Positions 53,294-61,742 of a DNA stretch of 64,000 nucleotides are shown here, one piece after another (the first letter of the stretch is position 1; each line of letters starts with the position of its first letter). The translations under genes and the position numbers were made by a program. Origin of the DNA: Mayfieldus sp963781495 (GTDB lineage Bacteria > Actinomycetota > Thermoleophilia > Solirubrobacterales > 70-9); NCBI GenBank assembly GCA_963781495.1, contig CAWAFX010000002.1:1302001-1366000 (forward strand), read 5' to 3'. The notes beneath the pieces were generated by a model. That model saw only the letters and a list, made by a program, of their open reading frames with translations. It was not told the origin of the DNA and ran no database searches.

Positions 53294-53321
53294 TATATAC
53301 CGCTTGAGACGGATGTGTCAA
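53294..53321 (-). promoter_or_regulatory. Near-consensus promoter for the small HTH-like gene
   Basis: Read on the minus strand: TTGACA (perfect -35, 53321-53316), 16 nt, TATATA (53299-53294). It is the best promoter match in the window and implies high expression. Confidence 0.75.
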
Positions 53322-53345
53322 CCAAAAAAGCCGAATTTGCGGCTT
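53322..53345 (-). terminator. Terminator after the Nif3-like gene
   Basis: On the minus strand AAGCCG-CAAATT-CGGCTT runs straight into TTTT, beginning within the stop codon of the Nif3-like gene. It insulates that gene from the strong promoter that follows. Confidence 0.75.
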
Positions 53346-54102
53346 AGATCGGGTTCGGGACGTCGATGAACCGGTGCTCGACGCTGAACCGCTCCGCCAC
53401 CAGCTCGCCGAGCCGGCGCACCCCGAAGGTCTCGGTGGCGTAGTGGCCCGCGGCGATGAAGTGAATGCCGCCCTCGCGCGCGTCGGCCATCACCCGCTCG
53501 GTCGGCTCGCCGGTCAAAAAGGCGTCCAGCCCGGCCTCGATCGCCTCCTGGAGCAGCGAGGAGCCGCCGCCGCTGACGATCCCGATCGAGCGCACCGGCG
53601 ACGGTCCGGCGTCGAAAACCAGCGGTTCGCGTCCGACCAGCTCGCTGACCCGCCCCACCAGCTGCGCCGGCTCGACTCCCTCGGTGCTGCGGCCGACGAC
53701 GCCGATCGGGCGGCCGTTGACGGCGCCGAACTCGCCCGACTGCTCGAAGCCCAGGCCCTCGCAGAGCAGGGCGTTATTGCCGATCTCGCGGTGGGCGTCG
53801 AGCGGCAGGTGATAGCCGGCGACCGAGAGCTCGGCCCCAAGGGCCGCCCGCAGCCGTCCGGCCATGCCTTCGCCCAGCGCCAGCGGCTGCGAGGACCAGA
53901 AGAGGCCGTGGTGGGCGAGGGCCAGCTGGGCGCCGCAGTCGATCGCACCCTCGATGAAGGCCCGGTTGGCGGAGACGCCGGTCGCGATCGAGCTCACCTG
54001 CTCAGCGCCCGGGACCTGGAGCCCGTTTGGCCCGTAGTCGTCGAACGATTCGCTGTCCAGCAGCTCGTCGCAGAAAGCGATGATCTCGTCGCGCGCAGCC
54101 AT
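53344..54102 (-). CDS. Nif3-like dinuclear metal-centre hexameric protein
   Basis: 252 residues from ATG 54102, giving MAARDEIIAFCDELLD. GPNGLQV, the metal-binding ALAHHGLFW and the C-terminal AAGHYATETFGV motif are the family signature (YbgI/NIF3). Function is not well established in the family; roles in GTP cyclohydrolase-like chemistry or metal handling have been proposed. It diverges from the small gene at 54160 by 57 nt. Confidence 0.92.
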   Translation of the reverse strand: MAARDEIIAFCDELLDSESFDDYGPNGLQVPGAEQVSSIATGVSANRAFIEGAIDCGAQLALAHHGLFWSSQPLALGEGMAGRLRAALGAELSVAGYHLPLDAHREIGNNALLCEGLGFEQSGEFGAVNGRPIGVVGRSTEGVEPAQLVGRVSELVGREPLVFDAGPSPVRSIGIVSGGGSSLLQEAIEAGLDAFLTGEPTERVMADAREGGIHFIAAGHYATETFGVRRLGELVAERFSVEHRFIDVPNPI

Positions 54103-54159
54103 GGCCGGAAAGCTACGCCAGGCCGCTCCCTCGCGGCGCGGCCAATCTACGATTGGGGA

Positions 54160-54423
54160 ATGGCGCCAACCGAGGCAAGCCCCGAGAGCCAGGCCCGCGA
54201 CTCGTTCATCGAGTCGCTGATGGACACTGACCTCTACTCGATGGGGGCCTTCTTCTCCGACCAGCACCCGGAGCTCGTCGAGGAGGTCGTCAAGCGCAGC
54301 GTTGAGATCGAGGAGCGGGGACTGGAGAGCTACGCCGGCTCGGAGGGGATCAGCGTCGAGGAGGGGTTTCGGACCCTGCTCACCGGCCTCGCCGTGCGCT
54401 ACTACAAGGCGGTCGCGGGCTAG
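54160..54423 (+). CDS. Small acidic protein, function unknown
   Basis: 87 residues, helical and acidic, with DSFIESLMDTDLYSMGAFFSDQHPELVEEVV in the middle. No membrane segment, signal or cysteines. GGGGA precedes the ATG. It stops directly before the thioredoxin-fold gene (TAGATG), so the two are co-transcribed. No family recognised. Confidence 0.7.
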   Translation: MAPTEASPESQARDSFIESLMDTDLYSMGAFFSDQHPELVEEVVKRSVEIEERGLESYAGSEGISVEEGFRTLLTGLAVRYYKAVAG

Positions 54424-55152
54424 ATGGAAACCCTAGCTGCGCAGCGGGGCCGCAGGCGCGGCCGCTGGTGGGTGCTGGGCCTGCTGTCGATCGGCGCCAT
54501 CGCGCTGATCGCCGGGCTCGCCAACCTCGCGACCCAGAAGCCCGACCGCAACCAGATCAGCGTCGCCGGGATCGACGACGCCCAGCAGATCTTCGGCGGC
54601 GTGCGACAGGACGGTGACAACATCGGCTCCCCCGACGCCCCGGTGACGATCCAGTGGTTCGACGACCTGCAGTGCGGCAACTGCGGCGACCAGTTCCTGG
54701 CCACGGTCCCGACCCTGGTCGAGGATTACGTACGCCCCGGAGACGTGCGGATGGAGTACCGCCACTACTCGTTCAGCTCCGCGACCGAGGAGCTGGGCTT
54801 CTTCGGCGCCGAGGCGGCGGGCGACCAGGATTACACCTGGCCCTACGTCTATCTCTTCTTCCGCAACCAGGATGAGGCGAAGCGGGTCGGCGTGGACAAG
54901 GACTTCCTCACCTCGCTGGCGGGCGGGATCCCGGAGCTCGAAGTGCCGCAGTGGCGCGACTTCCTCGACTCCGAAAGCGGCAGCGGCGGCGCGATCACCA
55001 GGCGCCTGGCGCGCTACGAGAGCCTCGGCTCCCAGCTCCGTATCCGGGCCCAGCCGGCGGCGATCGTCAGCGGCCCCAACGGCACCCGAACCCTCCAGGA
55101 CAGCCCCAGCCTGGCGCAGATCAAGACCGCGATCGACCAGGTGGGGCAGTGA
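54424..55152 (+). CDS. Membrane-anchored DsbA-like thioredoxin-fold protein
   Basis: 242 residues. One N-terminal membrane anchor (about 15-36) and then a DsbA-type domain: IGSPDAPVTIQWFDDLQCGNC with the CxxC at Cys84/Cys87, a helical insertion, and the cis-Pro region QPAAIVSG. Expected to act outside the membrane as a thiol oxidoreductase. The sequence after the helical insertion is shorter than in E. coli DsbA. Its stop overlaps the next gene (GTGA). Confidence 0.85.
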   Translation: METLAAQRGRRRGRWWVLGLLSIGAIALIAGLANLATQKPDRNQISVAGIDDAQQIFGGVRQDGDNIGSPDAPVTIQWFDDLQCGNCGDQFLATVPTLVEDYVRPGDVRMEYRHYSFSSATEELGFFGAEAAGDQDYTWPYVYLFFRNQDEAKRVGVDKDFLTSLAGGIPELEVPQWRDFLDSESGSGGAITRRLARYESLGSQLRIRAQPAAIVSGPNGTRTLQDSPSLAQIKTAIDQVGQ

Positions 55153-55601
55153 GCGACGGGACTCCGGACCGCAGAGCCGGGGACCAGGGAGACCTTTCTC
55201 GCTCGCTCGGCACGGTCATCTCGGCAAGTGCCGCTCCATACGGCTACACGGTTTCGCTTTGGAGCTCGGGTGCGCTTTTGATCCATTTCCGTGGCACTCC
55301 CAATGTCGGCGATGTCTTCATGTTCGCGGCCGGGGCACTGGCCGGGTTCGGATTGCTGGGGCTGCTGGCCCACGGAACCCTCAGAACCCAGGAACCGCTC
55401 GCGGCCGGGCACGAGCGCGTGATCGCGGGAATCATGCACTGGTTTTCTGTTGGACTCGCGGTCGGCGCGGTCGCGTTGCTCTCGCAGATCCAAAGTTGGG
55501 TCGCCTGGCCGCTGGGATCGTTTACGGCCACCGTGCTCTATCTGATCGGTGCGAGCCTGCAGCTTGCCCTGGTCGCCAGCCAGGGCCGGCGACGGCTCTG
55601 A
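55149..55601 (+). CDS. Four-helix membrane protein, function unknown
   Basis: 150 residues from the GTG overlapping the thioredoxin gene. Four hydrophobic segments (YGYTVSLWSSGALLIHF, VFMFAAGALAGFGLLGLLA, HWFSVGLAVGAVALLSQI, LGSFTATVLYLIGASLQLALVA) with short loops. No cysteine pair, so it is not a DsbB-type partner. Function unknown; lies 15 nt before a tRNA gene. Confidence 0.7.
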   Translation: MSDGTPDRRAGDQGDLSRSLGTVISASAAPYGYTVSLWSSGALLIHFRGTPNVGDVFMFAAGALAGFGLLGLLAHGTLRTQEPLAAGHERVIAGIMHWFSVGLAVGAVALLSQIQSWVAWPLGSFTATVLYLIGASLQLALVASQGRRRL

Positions 55602-55616
55602 GATAATCGCCGCTCT

Positions 55617-55690
55617 CGGGGCGTGGCGCAGCCTGGTAGCGCGCACCGTTCGGGTCGGTGAGGTCCCCGGTTCAAATCCGGGCGCCCCGA
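55617..55690 (+). tRNA. tRNA-Pro (anticodon CGG)
   Basis: 74 nt folding as a cloverleaf: acceptor CGGGGCG/CGCCCCG with A73, D arm GCGCAGCCTGGTAGCGC, anticodon stem CACCG/CGGTG with loop TTCGGGT (anticodon CGG), and T arm CCCGGTTCAAATCCGGG. The D and anticodon loops match E. coli tRNA-Pro closely. CCA is not encoded. A strong terminator follows 12 nt later. Confidence 0.97.
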
Positions 55691-55701
55691 TTACCCGCGC
55701 T

Positions 55702-55725
55702 CCCCCCGATCGGGGGGACTTTTTT
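55702..55725 (+). terminator. Terminator after tRNA-Pro
   Basis: CCCCCCGATCGGGGGG, a perfect palindrome, then AC and six T residues. Classic Rho-independent terminator. Confidence 0.88.
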
Positions 55726-55731
55726 GCCGCG

Positions 55732-55748
55732 GCGGTCGCAGCGACCGC
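55732..55748. promoter_or_regulatory. Inverted repeat upstream of the histidine kinase
   Basis: GCGGTCGC-A-GCGACCGC, two perfect 8-bp arms, 40 nt before the kinase start. Could be an operator, for instance for the LuxR-type regulator encoded next, or a leader hairpin. Confidence 0.4.
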
Positions 55749-55788
55749 TGCTGCGAAACAATTCAGGGTTCCCGACGTAGGAGACACG

Positions 55789-56919
55789 TTGGCCCAAACC
55801 GCCGCTCGATCCGAGGCCAAGGCCCTCGATGTGATCATCGGGCTCGTGCCCGAGCTCGAAGACGAGTTCGAGACGACTGGCACCCGCTTCTTCGACCGCC
55901 TCTGCGAGGCACTCTGCAGGCTGGCTTCGCTGCAACGCGCCGGGCTGATGCTCTACGACGAGGCGCGCCGCCTGGTCGTCCCGGTCGGCAGCCACGGCGT
56001 CGACCCCGAACTGCTGTTGGAGATCTACGGCACCCTCGAGGAGACGCCGATCGCCCAGGTGGCGCTGTCTGAGGACCGCGTGGTCGAAGTCTCCGACCAG
56101 CTCGAGCGCCACGTGCCGCCTCGCTATGCGCGCTTTGCCGGCGTCACCACCCTGACCTGCACGCCGGTCTCGGCGGCCGGGCGCTGGCTGGGGGTGATCT
56201 TCGCCGACCGTGGCGGCGGCCACTTCTCGCTCACCGAGGACGAGCGCCAGACGATGTTCGCCTTCGGCAAGGCAGCGGCGCTGGCGGCGAGCACGCGGAT
56301 CGGCGTCGCGCAGCAGATGCGGGCCCGCGAGCTCTCGTCGCGTCTGGAGCTGGCGCGCGAGTTGCACGAGCAGGTCGTGCAGAGGCTGTTCGGGGTATCG
56401 CTGGCGCTCGGCTCGGACCATCAGCTGACGGCTGAGGAGCGTCGCCGCTGCGCGAGCGAGATTCAGGAGGCGATCGCCGAGATGCGGACGACGATCTCGC
56501 GCCCCCTGGCCCCACCGTCGCTTGACACCGGCGCCAGCCTGCGCGAGGAGCTGGGCCGCCTCGGCCGCCACTACGGCCACCTGCCGCTGAAGATCGACTG
56601 GGAGGAGGGGACCGAGGTCCCGGAGTCGCTCGAGCCGCTGACCCAGGCGGTGCTCGCCGAGGCACTGCGCAACTGCGAGAAGCACGCCAGCCCGAGCCGG
56701 GTCGACGTCCGCATCGGCAGCCGGCGCGGGACGTTCTTCCTCGAGGTCGTAAACGACGGCGCCGCCAGCGCCGCCAATGGCAGCCAGGGCTCGCGGATGG
56801 GACTGCGCCTGGCGGCGCTGGAGGCGATCCAGAGCGGCGGCATGGTCGAGTTCGGGCCGCTGGGCCGCGACGAGTGGAGGCTGCGCCTGGTGCTGCCGCT
56901 GAAGGTGATCGAGCCGTGA
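55789..56919 (+). CDS. GAF-domain sensor histidine kinase (HisKA_3 type)
   Basis: 376 residues from the TTG at 55789, which has GTAGGAG before it; the longer open frame runs into the tRNA. A GAF domain (about 30-175) precedes the dimerisation/phosphoacceptor helix with His193 (LARELHEQVVQRLFGVSLAL) and a C-terminal HATPase domain with EALRNCEKHAS. No membrane helix, so it senses a cytoplasmic ligand. Overlaps its response regulator by GTGA. Confidence 0.9.
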   Translation: MAQTAARSEAKALDVIIGLVPELEDEFETTGTRFFDRLCEALCRLASLQRAGLMLYDEARRLVVPVGSHGVDPELLLEIYGTLEETPIAQVALSEDRVVEVSDQLERHVPPRYARFAGVTTLTCTPVSAAGRWLGVIFADRGGGHFSLTEDERQTMFAFGKAAALAASTRIGVAQQMRARELSSRLELARELHEQVVQRLFGVSLALGSDHQLTAEERRRCASEIQEAIAEMRTTISRPLAPPSLDTGASLREELGRLGRHYGHLPLKIDWEEGTEVPESLEPLTQAVLAEALRNCEKHASPSRVDVRIGSRRGTFFLEVVNDGAASAANGSQGSRMGLRLAALEAIQSGGMVEFGPLGRDEWRLRLVLPLKVIEP

Positions 56920-57521
56920 GCGACCGCGAAGGGATGCGGGTTCTGGTCGTCGACGACCACGACGTCGTCCAGTGGGGCTTCCGGCTCCTGCTCGGCGAGC
57001 AGCGCTGGGTCGACCGTTGCCTGGCGGCGTCGACCACGGAGGAGGCCGTGCAGACCGCGAAGGAGCTGAAGCCGCACGTCGCCCTGGTCGACCTCTTCCT
57101 CGGCCAGCAGTCCGGGGCCGAGCTCTGCGAGACGATCAAGGAGGTCTCCCCCCAGACCCGGGTCCTGCTGATCTCCGGTGCCGGCTGGATTTCGCCCGAG
57201 GCGGCCCGCAGCGCCGGCGCCGCCGGCTTCGTGAGCAAGGACTGGAACGCCGCCGACGTCGCCCGGGCGGTGCGCATGGTCGGCAAGGGCATGACCGTCT
57301 TCGCGCCGCGCTCCGAGCCGGTGCCGGCGAACCTCTCGCCGCGCGAGCGCCAGGTGTTGACCCTGATCGCCCGTGGAGCCACCAACAAGGAGATCGCCGA
57401 CGATCTCTTCCTCTCCCCGCACACGGTCAAGGACCACACCAGCTCGCTCTACCGCAAGCTCGAGGTCCGCAATCGGGCCGAGGCCGTGCAGCGGGCCGAG
57501 CGGCTGGGCCTGAGCGGCTGA
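56916..57521 (+). CDS. NarL/LuxR-family response regulator
   Basis: 201 residues. Receiver domain with the acidic pocket VVDDHD and phospho-acceptor Asp59 (LVDLFLG), then a LuxR HTH (LSPRERQVLTLIARGATNKEIADDLFLSPHTVKDH). GTG start overlaps the kinase stop, giving a two-component pair. It precedes the fatty-acid synthesis operon by 94 nt; a link to lipid control is only suggestive. Confidence 0.94.
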   Translation: MSDREGMRVLVVDDHDVVQWGFRLLLGEQRWVDRCLAASTTEEAVQTAKELKPHVALVDLFLGQQSGAELCETIKEVSPQTRVLLISGAGWISPEAARSAGAAGFVSKDWNAADVARAVRMVGKGMTVFAPRSEPVPANLSPRERQVLTLIARGATNKEIADDLFLSPHTVKDHTSSLYRKLEVRNRAEAVQRAERLGLSG

Positions 57522-57615
57522 ACCACCCCCCATAGTTCGCCCGCCTCCCCCCCGACCGGGGGGACGGGACCCTAAAGGCGTGTTCGCCGAGCGGGGGCGG
57601 GGTTAGGTTCGCTGC

Positions 57616-58482
57616 ATGGACGCCAACGAGCCGACGACCGCGCTGCTGTTCCCAGGCCAGGGCAGCCACACCGACGGGATGCGGGAGCTGGTCGCCGAGT
57701 ACCGCCCCGACCTGCTGGAGCTGGCGCTGAGCGAGGTCGGGGAGGACCCGTTCCCGCGCGTCAATGAGGGGACCTGCTTCGCGCAGCCGGCGATGTTCTG
57801 CGCCAGCCTTGCCTGCTGGGAACGTGCCGGGCGTCCGCTCAGCGATCCGATCGCCGGCCATTCGCTGGGCGAGCTGGCGGCGCTGGTCGCCGCCGGAAGC
57901 CTCGGCGCCGAGGACGGGCTGCGGCTGGCGGTGCGGCGCGGGCAGCTGATGCACGAAGCCGCCGAGCGGGACCCCGGAGGCGGGATGCTGGCCCTGCTCG
58001 GCGACGACGAGCTCGCGGCGAGGGTTGCGGTGCAAAGCGGGCTGGCGATCGCCAACGACAACGCTCCCGGCCAGATCGTCCTCACCGGCCCCGGCTGGCG
58101 CCTCGACGGGGCGCGGGCGCTTGCCAAGCGGGCCGGCCTGCGCTCGATGCGCCTCGCCGTCGGCGGCGCCTTCCATTCGCCGCAGATGCGGGCCGTGCTG
58201 CCCGACTTCCGGGTCGCACTGAACGAGATCGACTTCCGCCCGCCCCCGATCACGGTCTTCTCCTCGACCGCCGCGGGACCGTTCGGCAACGTGCGCCAGC
58301 AGCTCGCCGACGCGCTCGTGCAGCCGGTGCGCTGGCGCCAGACGCTGCTCGCCCTGCACGGGCTTGGCGTGCGTGCCTTCCGCGAGGTCGGCCCGGGCGA
58401 GGTCCTGACCAAGCTCGTGCGCCGCACCCTCGACGGCGTCGATGCCTACTCCCTCGACCAGCCGCTTGCCGCCGGTGCCTGA
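57616..58482 (+). CDS. fabD: Malonyl-CoA:ACP transacylase
   Basis: 288 residues. FPGQGS start, nucleophile in GHSLGEL (Ser83), RGQLMHEAA and the His in GGAFHSP. Loads malonyl groups onto ACP. First gene of the fatty-acid operon; its end overlaps fabH by 8 nt, or 41 nt if the earlier ATG is used. The 94-nt upstream gap has a GC palindrome but no T-run. Confidence 0.96.
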   Translation: MDANEPTTALLFPGQGSHTDGMRELVAEYRPDLLELALSEVGEDPFPRVNEGTCFAQPAMFCASLACWERAGRPLSDPIAGHSLGELAALVAAGSLGAEDGLRLAVRRGQLMHEAAERDPGGGMLALLGDDELAARVAVQSGLAIANDNAPGQIVLTGPGWRLDGARALAKRAGLRSMRLAVGGAFHSPQMRAVLPDFRVALNEIDFRPPPITVFSSTAAGPFGNVRQQLADALVQPVRWRQTLLALHGLGVRAFREVGPGEVLTKLVRRTLDGVDAYSLDQPLAAGA

Positions 58483-59479
58483 GCTGGTCACAGAGGGGCG
58501 CAGGATCCTGCCGCGCGAGGCGGGCGGCTCGCATGCGGCGCTTGCCTCGGTCGGCTTCGCGGTCCCCGAGCAGGTGGTCCCGAGCCGGGAGATCGCCACC
58601 AGGCTCGGTGTCGCCGAGGGCTGGATCGAGAGCCGGACCGGAGTCCACTCCCGCCACGTTGCCGGGCCCGGAGAGCTTCTGCCGAGCATCGCCGCCAGCG
58701 CCGCTTCCGACGCCCTGAAGGCGGCGGCGGTCGAGGCGGACGAGCTCGACCTGGTTTTGGTGGCGACGATGAGCCACGAGCAGATGACCCCATCGGCGGC
58801 CGCCCTGGTGGCGGCGCGGATCGGCGCCGGGCGGGCTGGGGCGCTGGACGTCAATGCCGCCTGCTCGGGCTTCGTATCCGCCCTCGGGCTGGCCGCCGCC
58901 CAGATCGAGAGCGGCCGCGCGACGACGGTCCTGGTGGTCGGGGCCGACATCCTCAGCCGCCTAACCGACCGCGACGACCGCAGCACCGCGGGGCTGTTCG
59001 GCGATGGCGCCGGAGCGGTGGTGATGCGCGGGGTCGAGGCCGGGCGGCGGATCGGCCCGGTCGTGCTCGGCGCCGACGGCGCCAACGGAGACCTGGTCCG
59101 GGCAGGGCGCGAGGAAGGGCTGATCCGGATGAACGGCCCCGACACCTTCCGCCACGCAGTCGCCCACCTCAGCGAGGCGACCCTCGAGGCCCTGGAGGCC
59201 GGCGGCCGAAGTCTCGAGGAGGTCGATCTCTTCGTCTATCACCAGGCCAACAGCCGCATCATCAGCGCCGTCGGCGAGCGCCTCGGGCTGCCGGCCGAGC
59301 GGGTGATCGACTGCCTCGACCGCTACGGCAACACCTCCGCCGCCTCGGTGCCGATCGCGATCGCAGAGGCCGAGAGCCGGGGCCTGATCGGCGCCGATTC
59401 GACCCTGCTGCTGGCCGCCTTCGGCGGCGGGCTGACCTGGGCCGCGACCGTCCTCGACTGGGGGCTCGGCGATGGCTGA
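58475..59479 (+). CDS. fabH: 3-oxoacyl-ACP synthase III
   Basis: 334 residues from GTG 58475; an ATG at 58442 is also in frame. Thiolase fold with active Cys in DVNAACSGF, His in YHQANSRI and Asn in YGNTSAASV. Condenses acetyl- or branched acyl-CoA with malonyl-ACP to start chains. The first about 25 residues before ALASVGFAVPE are extra relative to E. coli. Overlaps fabG by 8 nt. Confidence 0.94.
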   Translation: MPELVTEGRRILPREAGGSHAALASVGFAVPEQVVPSREIATRLGVAEGWIESRTGVHSRHVAGPGELLPSIAASAASDALKAAAVEADELDLVLVATMSHEQMTPSAAALVAARIGAGRAGALDVNAACSGFVSALGLAAAQIESGRATTVLVVGADILSRLTDRDDRSTAGLFGDGAGAVVMRGVEAGRRIGPVVLGADGANGDLVRAGREEGLIRMNGPDTFRHAVAHLSEATLEALEAGGRSLEEVDLFVYHQANSRIISAVGERLGLPAERVIDCLDRYGNTSAASVPIAIAEAESRGLIGADSTLLLAAFGGGLTWAATVLDWGLGDG

Positions 59480-60251
59480 GGGGGCGACGATCGCCGGGAC
59501 CGGCCGGGCCGCCGAGGGCTTGCCGAAGCTCGAGGGCTGCGCGCTGGTCACCGGGGCTACGCGGGGTATCGGCGCCGCGACGGCAAGGGCGCTCAGCGCT
59601 CAGGGCTGGCCGGTGGTCGTCAACTACCGCGAGGCCGAGGCCGAAGCCGAGGAGGTCGTCGGCGAGCTGCGCAGCGAGGGCGGGCGGGCAATCGCCTGCC
59701 GCGCCGACGTCACCGATCCGGCGGCCGTCAAGGAGCTCTTCTCCGAGCTGCAGTGGGAGTACGGACCGGTGCTGGTGCTGGTCAACAACGCCGGCATGCG
59801 CGCCGACGGCCTGGCGCCACAGCTGGGCGAGGAGGAATGGTCGCGGGTGATCGAGACCAACCTCTCGGCCGCCTATCGCACCACCCGTCTCGCGCTCGGT
59901 CCGATGCTGCGGGCCCGCTTCGGGCGGATCGTCAACGTCGCCTCGGTGGTCGGACCCCGCGCCAACGCCGGCCAGGCCAACTACGCCGCCTCGAAGGCGG
60001 GGCTGATCGGCTTCACGAAGACGGTCGCGGTCGAGGTTGCCCGGCGCGGCGTGACCGTCAATGCCGTCGCCCCGGGACTGATCGAGACACGCCTCACCGA
60101 AGGGATCTCGAACGGGCTCGCCGAGAAGGTCCCCGCGCGCCGCGCCGGGACCCCGGAGGAGGTCGCCGCCTGCATCGGTTTTCTGGCCTCCGAGGGCGCC
60201 GGCTACGTGACCGGGGCGACCATCGCCGTCGACGGCGGCCTCAGCGCTTGA
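59472..60251 (+). CDS. fabG: 3-oxoacyl-ACP reductase
   Basis: 259 residues, a short-chain dehydrogenase: TGATRGIG cofactor motif, NNAG, catalytic Ser and YAASK, and the NAVAPGLIETRL end. NADPH-dependent reduction of beta-ketoacyl-ACP. The N-terminus has about 20 extra residues. acpP follows after 31 nt. Confidence 0.94.
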   Translation: MAEGATIAGTGRAAEGLPKLEGCALVTGATRGIGAATARALSAQGWPVVVNYREAEAEAEEVVGELRSEGGRAIACRADVTDPAAVKELFSELQWEYGPVLVLVNNAGMRADGLAPQLGEEEWSRVIETNLSAAYRTTRLALGPMLRARFGRIVNVASVVGPRANAGQANYAASKAGLIGFTKTVAVEVARRGVTVNAVAPGLIETRLTEGISNGLAEKVPARRAGTPEEVAACIGFLASEGAGYVTGATIAVDGGLSA

Positions 60252-60282
60252 CCGGGAACCGAAACCGAAAAGGAGCAATCAG

Positions 60283-60531
60283 ATGACAACTGCCGTGACC
60301 GACAAACAGGTGGAGGAGACGCTGGTCGAGTCGCTGGTCGAGGCCGGCGCCGACCGTGACCAGATATCCCGCGAGGCGACCTTCGAGGTCCTCGACGTCG
60401 ACTCGCTCGACCTCGTCGAGCTGGCCCAGGTGGTCGAGGACGAGTTCGGGGTCGAGCTCAAAGGCGAGGACATGAAGGACCTGAAGACGGTCGGCGACGC
60501 GATCGACCTGGTGGTGGCGCGGGCATCATGA
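60283..60531 (+). CDS. acpP: Acyl carrier protein
   Basis: 82 residues. The 4'-phosphopantetheine site is Ser41 in LDVDSLDLVEL; the rest is the usual acidic four-helix bundle. An AAAAGGAG site precedes the ATG, the strongest in the operon, consistent with high ACP demand. Its stop overlaps fabF (ATGA). Confidence 0.97.
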   Translation: MTTAVTDKQVEETLVESLVEAGADRDQISREATFEVLDVDSLDLVELAQVVEDEFGVELKGEDMKDLKTVGDAIDLVVARAS

Positions 60532-61742
60532 GCGCGACCGCTTCCGGCCGCCGCGTCGTCATCACCGGGATGGGGGCGGTGACCCCGCTCGGCCTCGGCG
60601 CCGAGGACCTGTTCCGGCGCTGGGCGCTGGGCGAGGACGGGATCGAGGACGGGGTCGCCCGCTGCGACGGGTTCGAGGCGACCGAGTTCCTGACCCGCAA
60701 GCAGACCCACCGCAGCGACCGCTTCACCCAGTTCGCCCTCGTCGCCGCCGACCAGGCGCTCGAGGCCGCCGGCTGGGGCGAGGACGGGCCCTACGAGCCG
60801 GCCGACGTCGGCTGCGTGATCGGGACCGGGATCGGCGGCCTCGGCTCGCTGGAGCAGAACCACAACGTGCTCCGGGACCGCGGACCGGGGAAGATCTCCG
60901 CCCTCTCGGTGCCGCTGATGATGGGAAACGCCGCCGCCGCCGCGGTGGCGATGCGCCACCAATTGCGCGGCCAGACGTTCGGCGTCGTATCGGCCTGCGC
61001 GGCCGGGGCGCACGCGATCGGCACCGCGCTTGGGGCGATCCGCGCCGGCAGCGTCGAGGCGGTCGTCGCCGGCGGCTCGGAAGCGGCCCTGACGCCGATG
61101 GCAGAGGCCGCGTTCGCGAAGATGGGCGCGATCTCCGAGTCCGGGATCTCGCGCCCCTTCGACCGCCGCCGCGACGGCTTCGTGATGGGCGAGGGCGCTG
61201 GTGTCCTGGTCCTCGAGGAAGCCGAGGCAGCGAAGCGCCGCGGAGTCGAGCCGCTGGCCGAGATCATCGGCTACGGGGCGACCTCGGACGCCTACCACCT
61301 GACGGCGCCGGAGCCCGACGGAAGCGGAGCCGCGGCGGCGATCGAGATGGCGCTGCGCGACGCCGGCGTCGACGCCTCCGAGCTTGACTACGTCAACGCC
61401 CACGGAACCTCGACCCCGCTCAACGACCGCGCCGAGACCCAGGCCCTGAAGCGGGCCCTCGGCGAGGACGCGGGTCGGGTGCCGGTCTCCTCGACCAAGT
61501 CGGCGATCGGGCACCTGCTCGGAGCCGCCGGGGCGGTCGAGGCGATCGCCACCGCCGATGCGCTGCGGGCGCGGCTGGCACCGCCGACGCTCGGCTACGA
61601 GGAGCCCGACGAGGGCCTTGACCTCGACTACGTTCCCGGCGAAGCGCGTCCGCTGCCCAACGGCGGCAGCCGCGCGGTCGCGATCTCCAACTCCTTCGGC
61701 TTCGGCGGCCACAACGCGGTCCTCTGCCTCGCGCACGGATGA
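60528..61742 (+). CDS. fabF: 3-oxoacyl-ACP synthase II
   Basis: 404 residues. The Cys-His-His triad appears in VSACAAGAH, NAHGTSTPLND and SAIGHLLGAAG; GFGGHN ends the fold. Elongates acyl-ACP chains. ATG overlaps acpP; the stop overlaps the carboxyltransferase ATG. Confidence 0.97.
   Translation: MSATASGRRVVITGMGAVTPLGLGAEDLFRRWALGEDGIEDGVARCDGFEATEFLTRKQTHRSDRFTQFALVAADQALEAAGWGEDGPYEPADVGCVIGTGIGGLGSLEQNHNVLRDRGPGKISALSVPLMMGNAAAAAVAMRHQLRGQTFGVVSACAAGAHAIGTALGAIRAGSVEAVVAGGSEAALTPMAEAAFAKMGAISESGISRPFDRRRDGFVMGEGAGVLVLEEAEAAKRRGVEPLAEIIGYGATSDAYHLTAPEPDGSGAAAAIEMALRDAGVDASELDYVNAHGTSTPLNDRAETQALKRALGEDAGRVPVSSTKSAIGHLLGAAGAVEAIATADALRARLAPPTLGYEEPDEGLDLDYVPGEARPLPNGGSRAVAISNSFGFGGHNAVLCLAHG

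Noticed and set aside
57546..57570. Terminator after the response regulator gene
   Set aside because: A C-run/G-run palindrome is present but is followed by ACGGGACC, without T residues.
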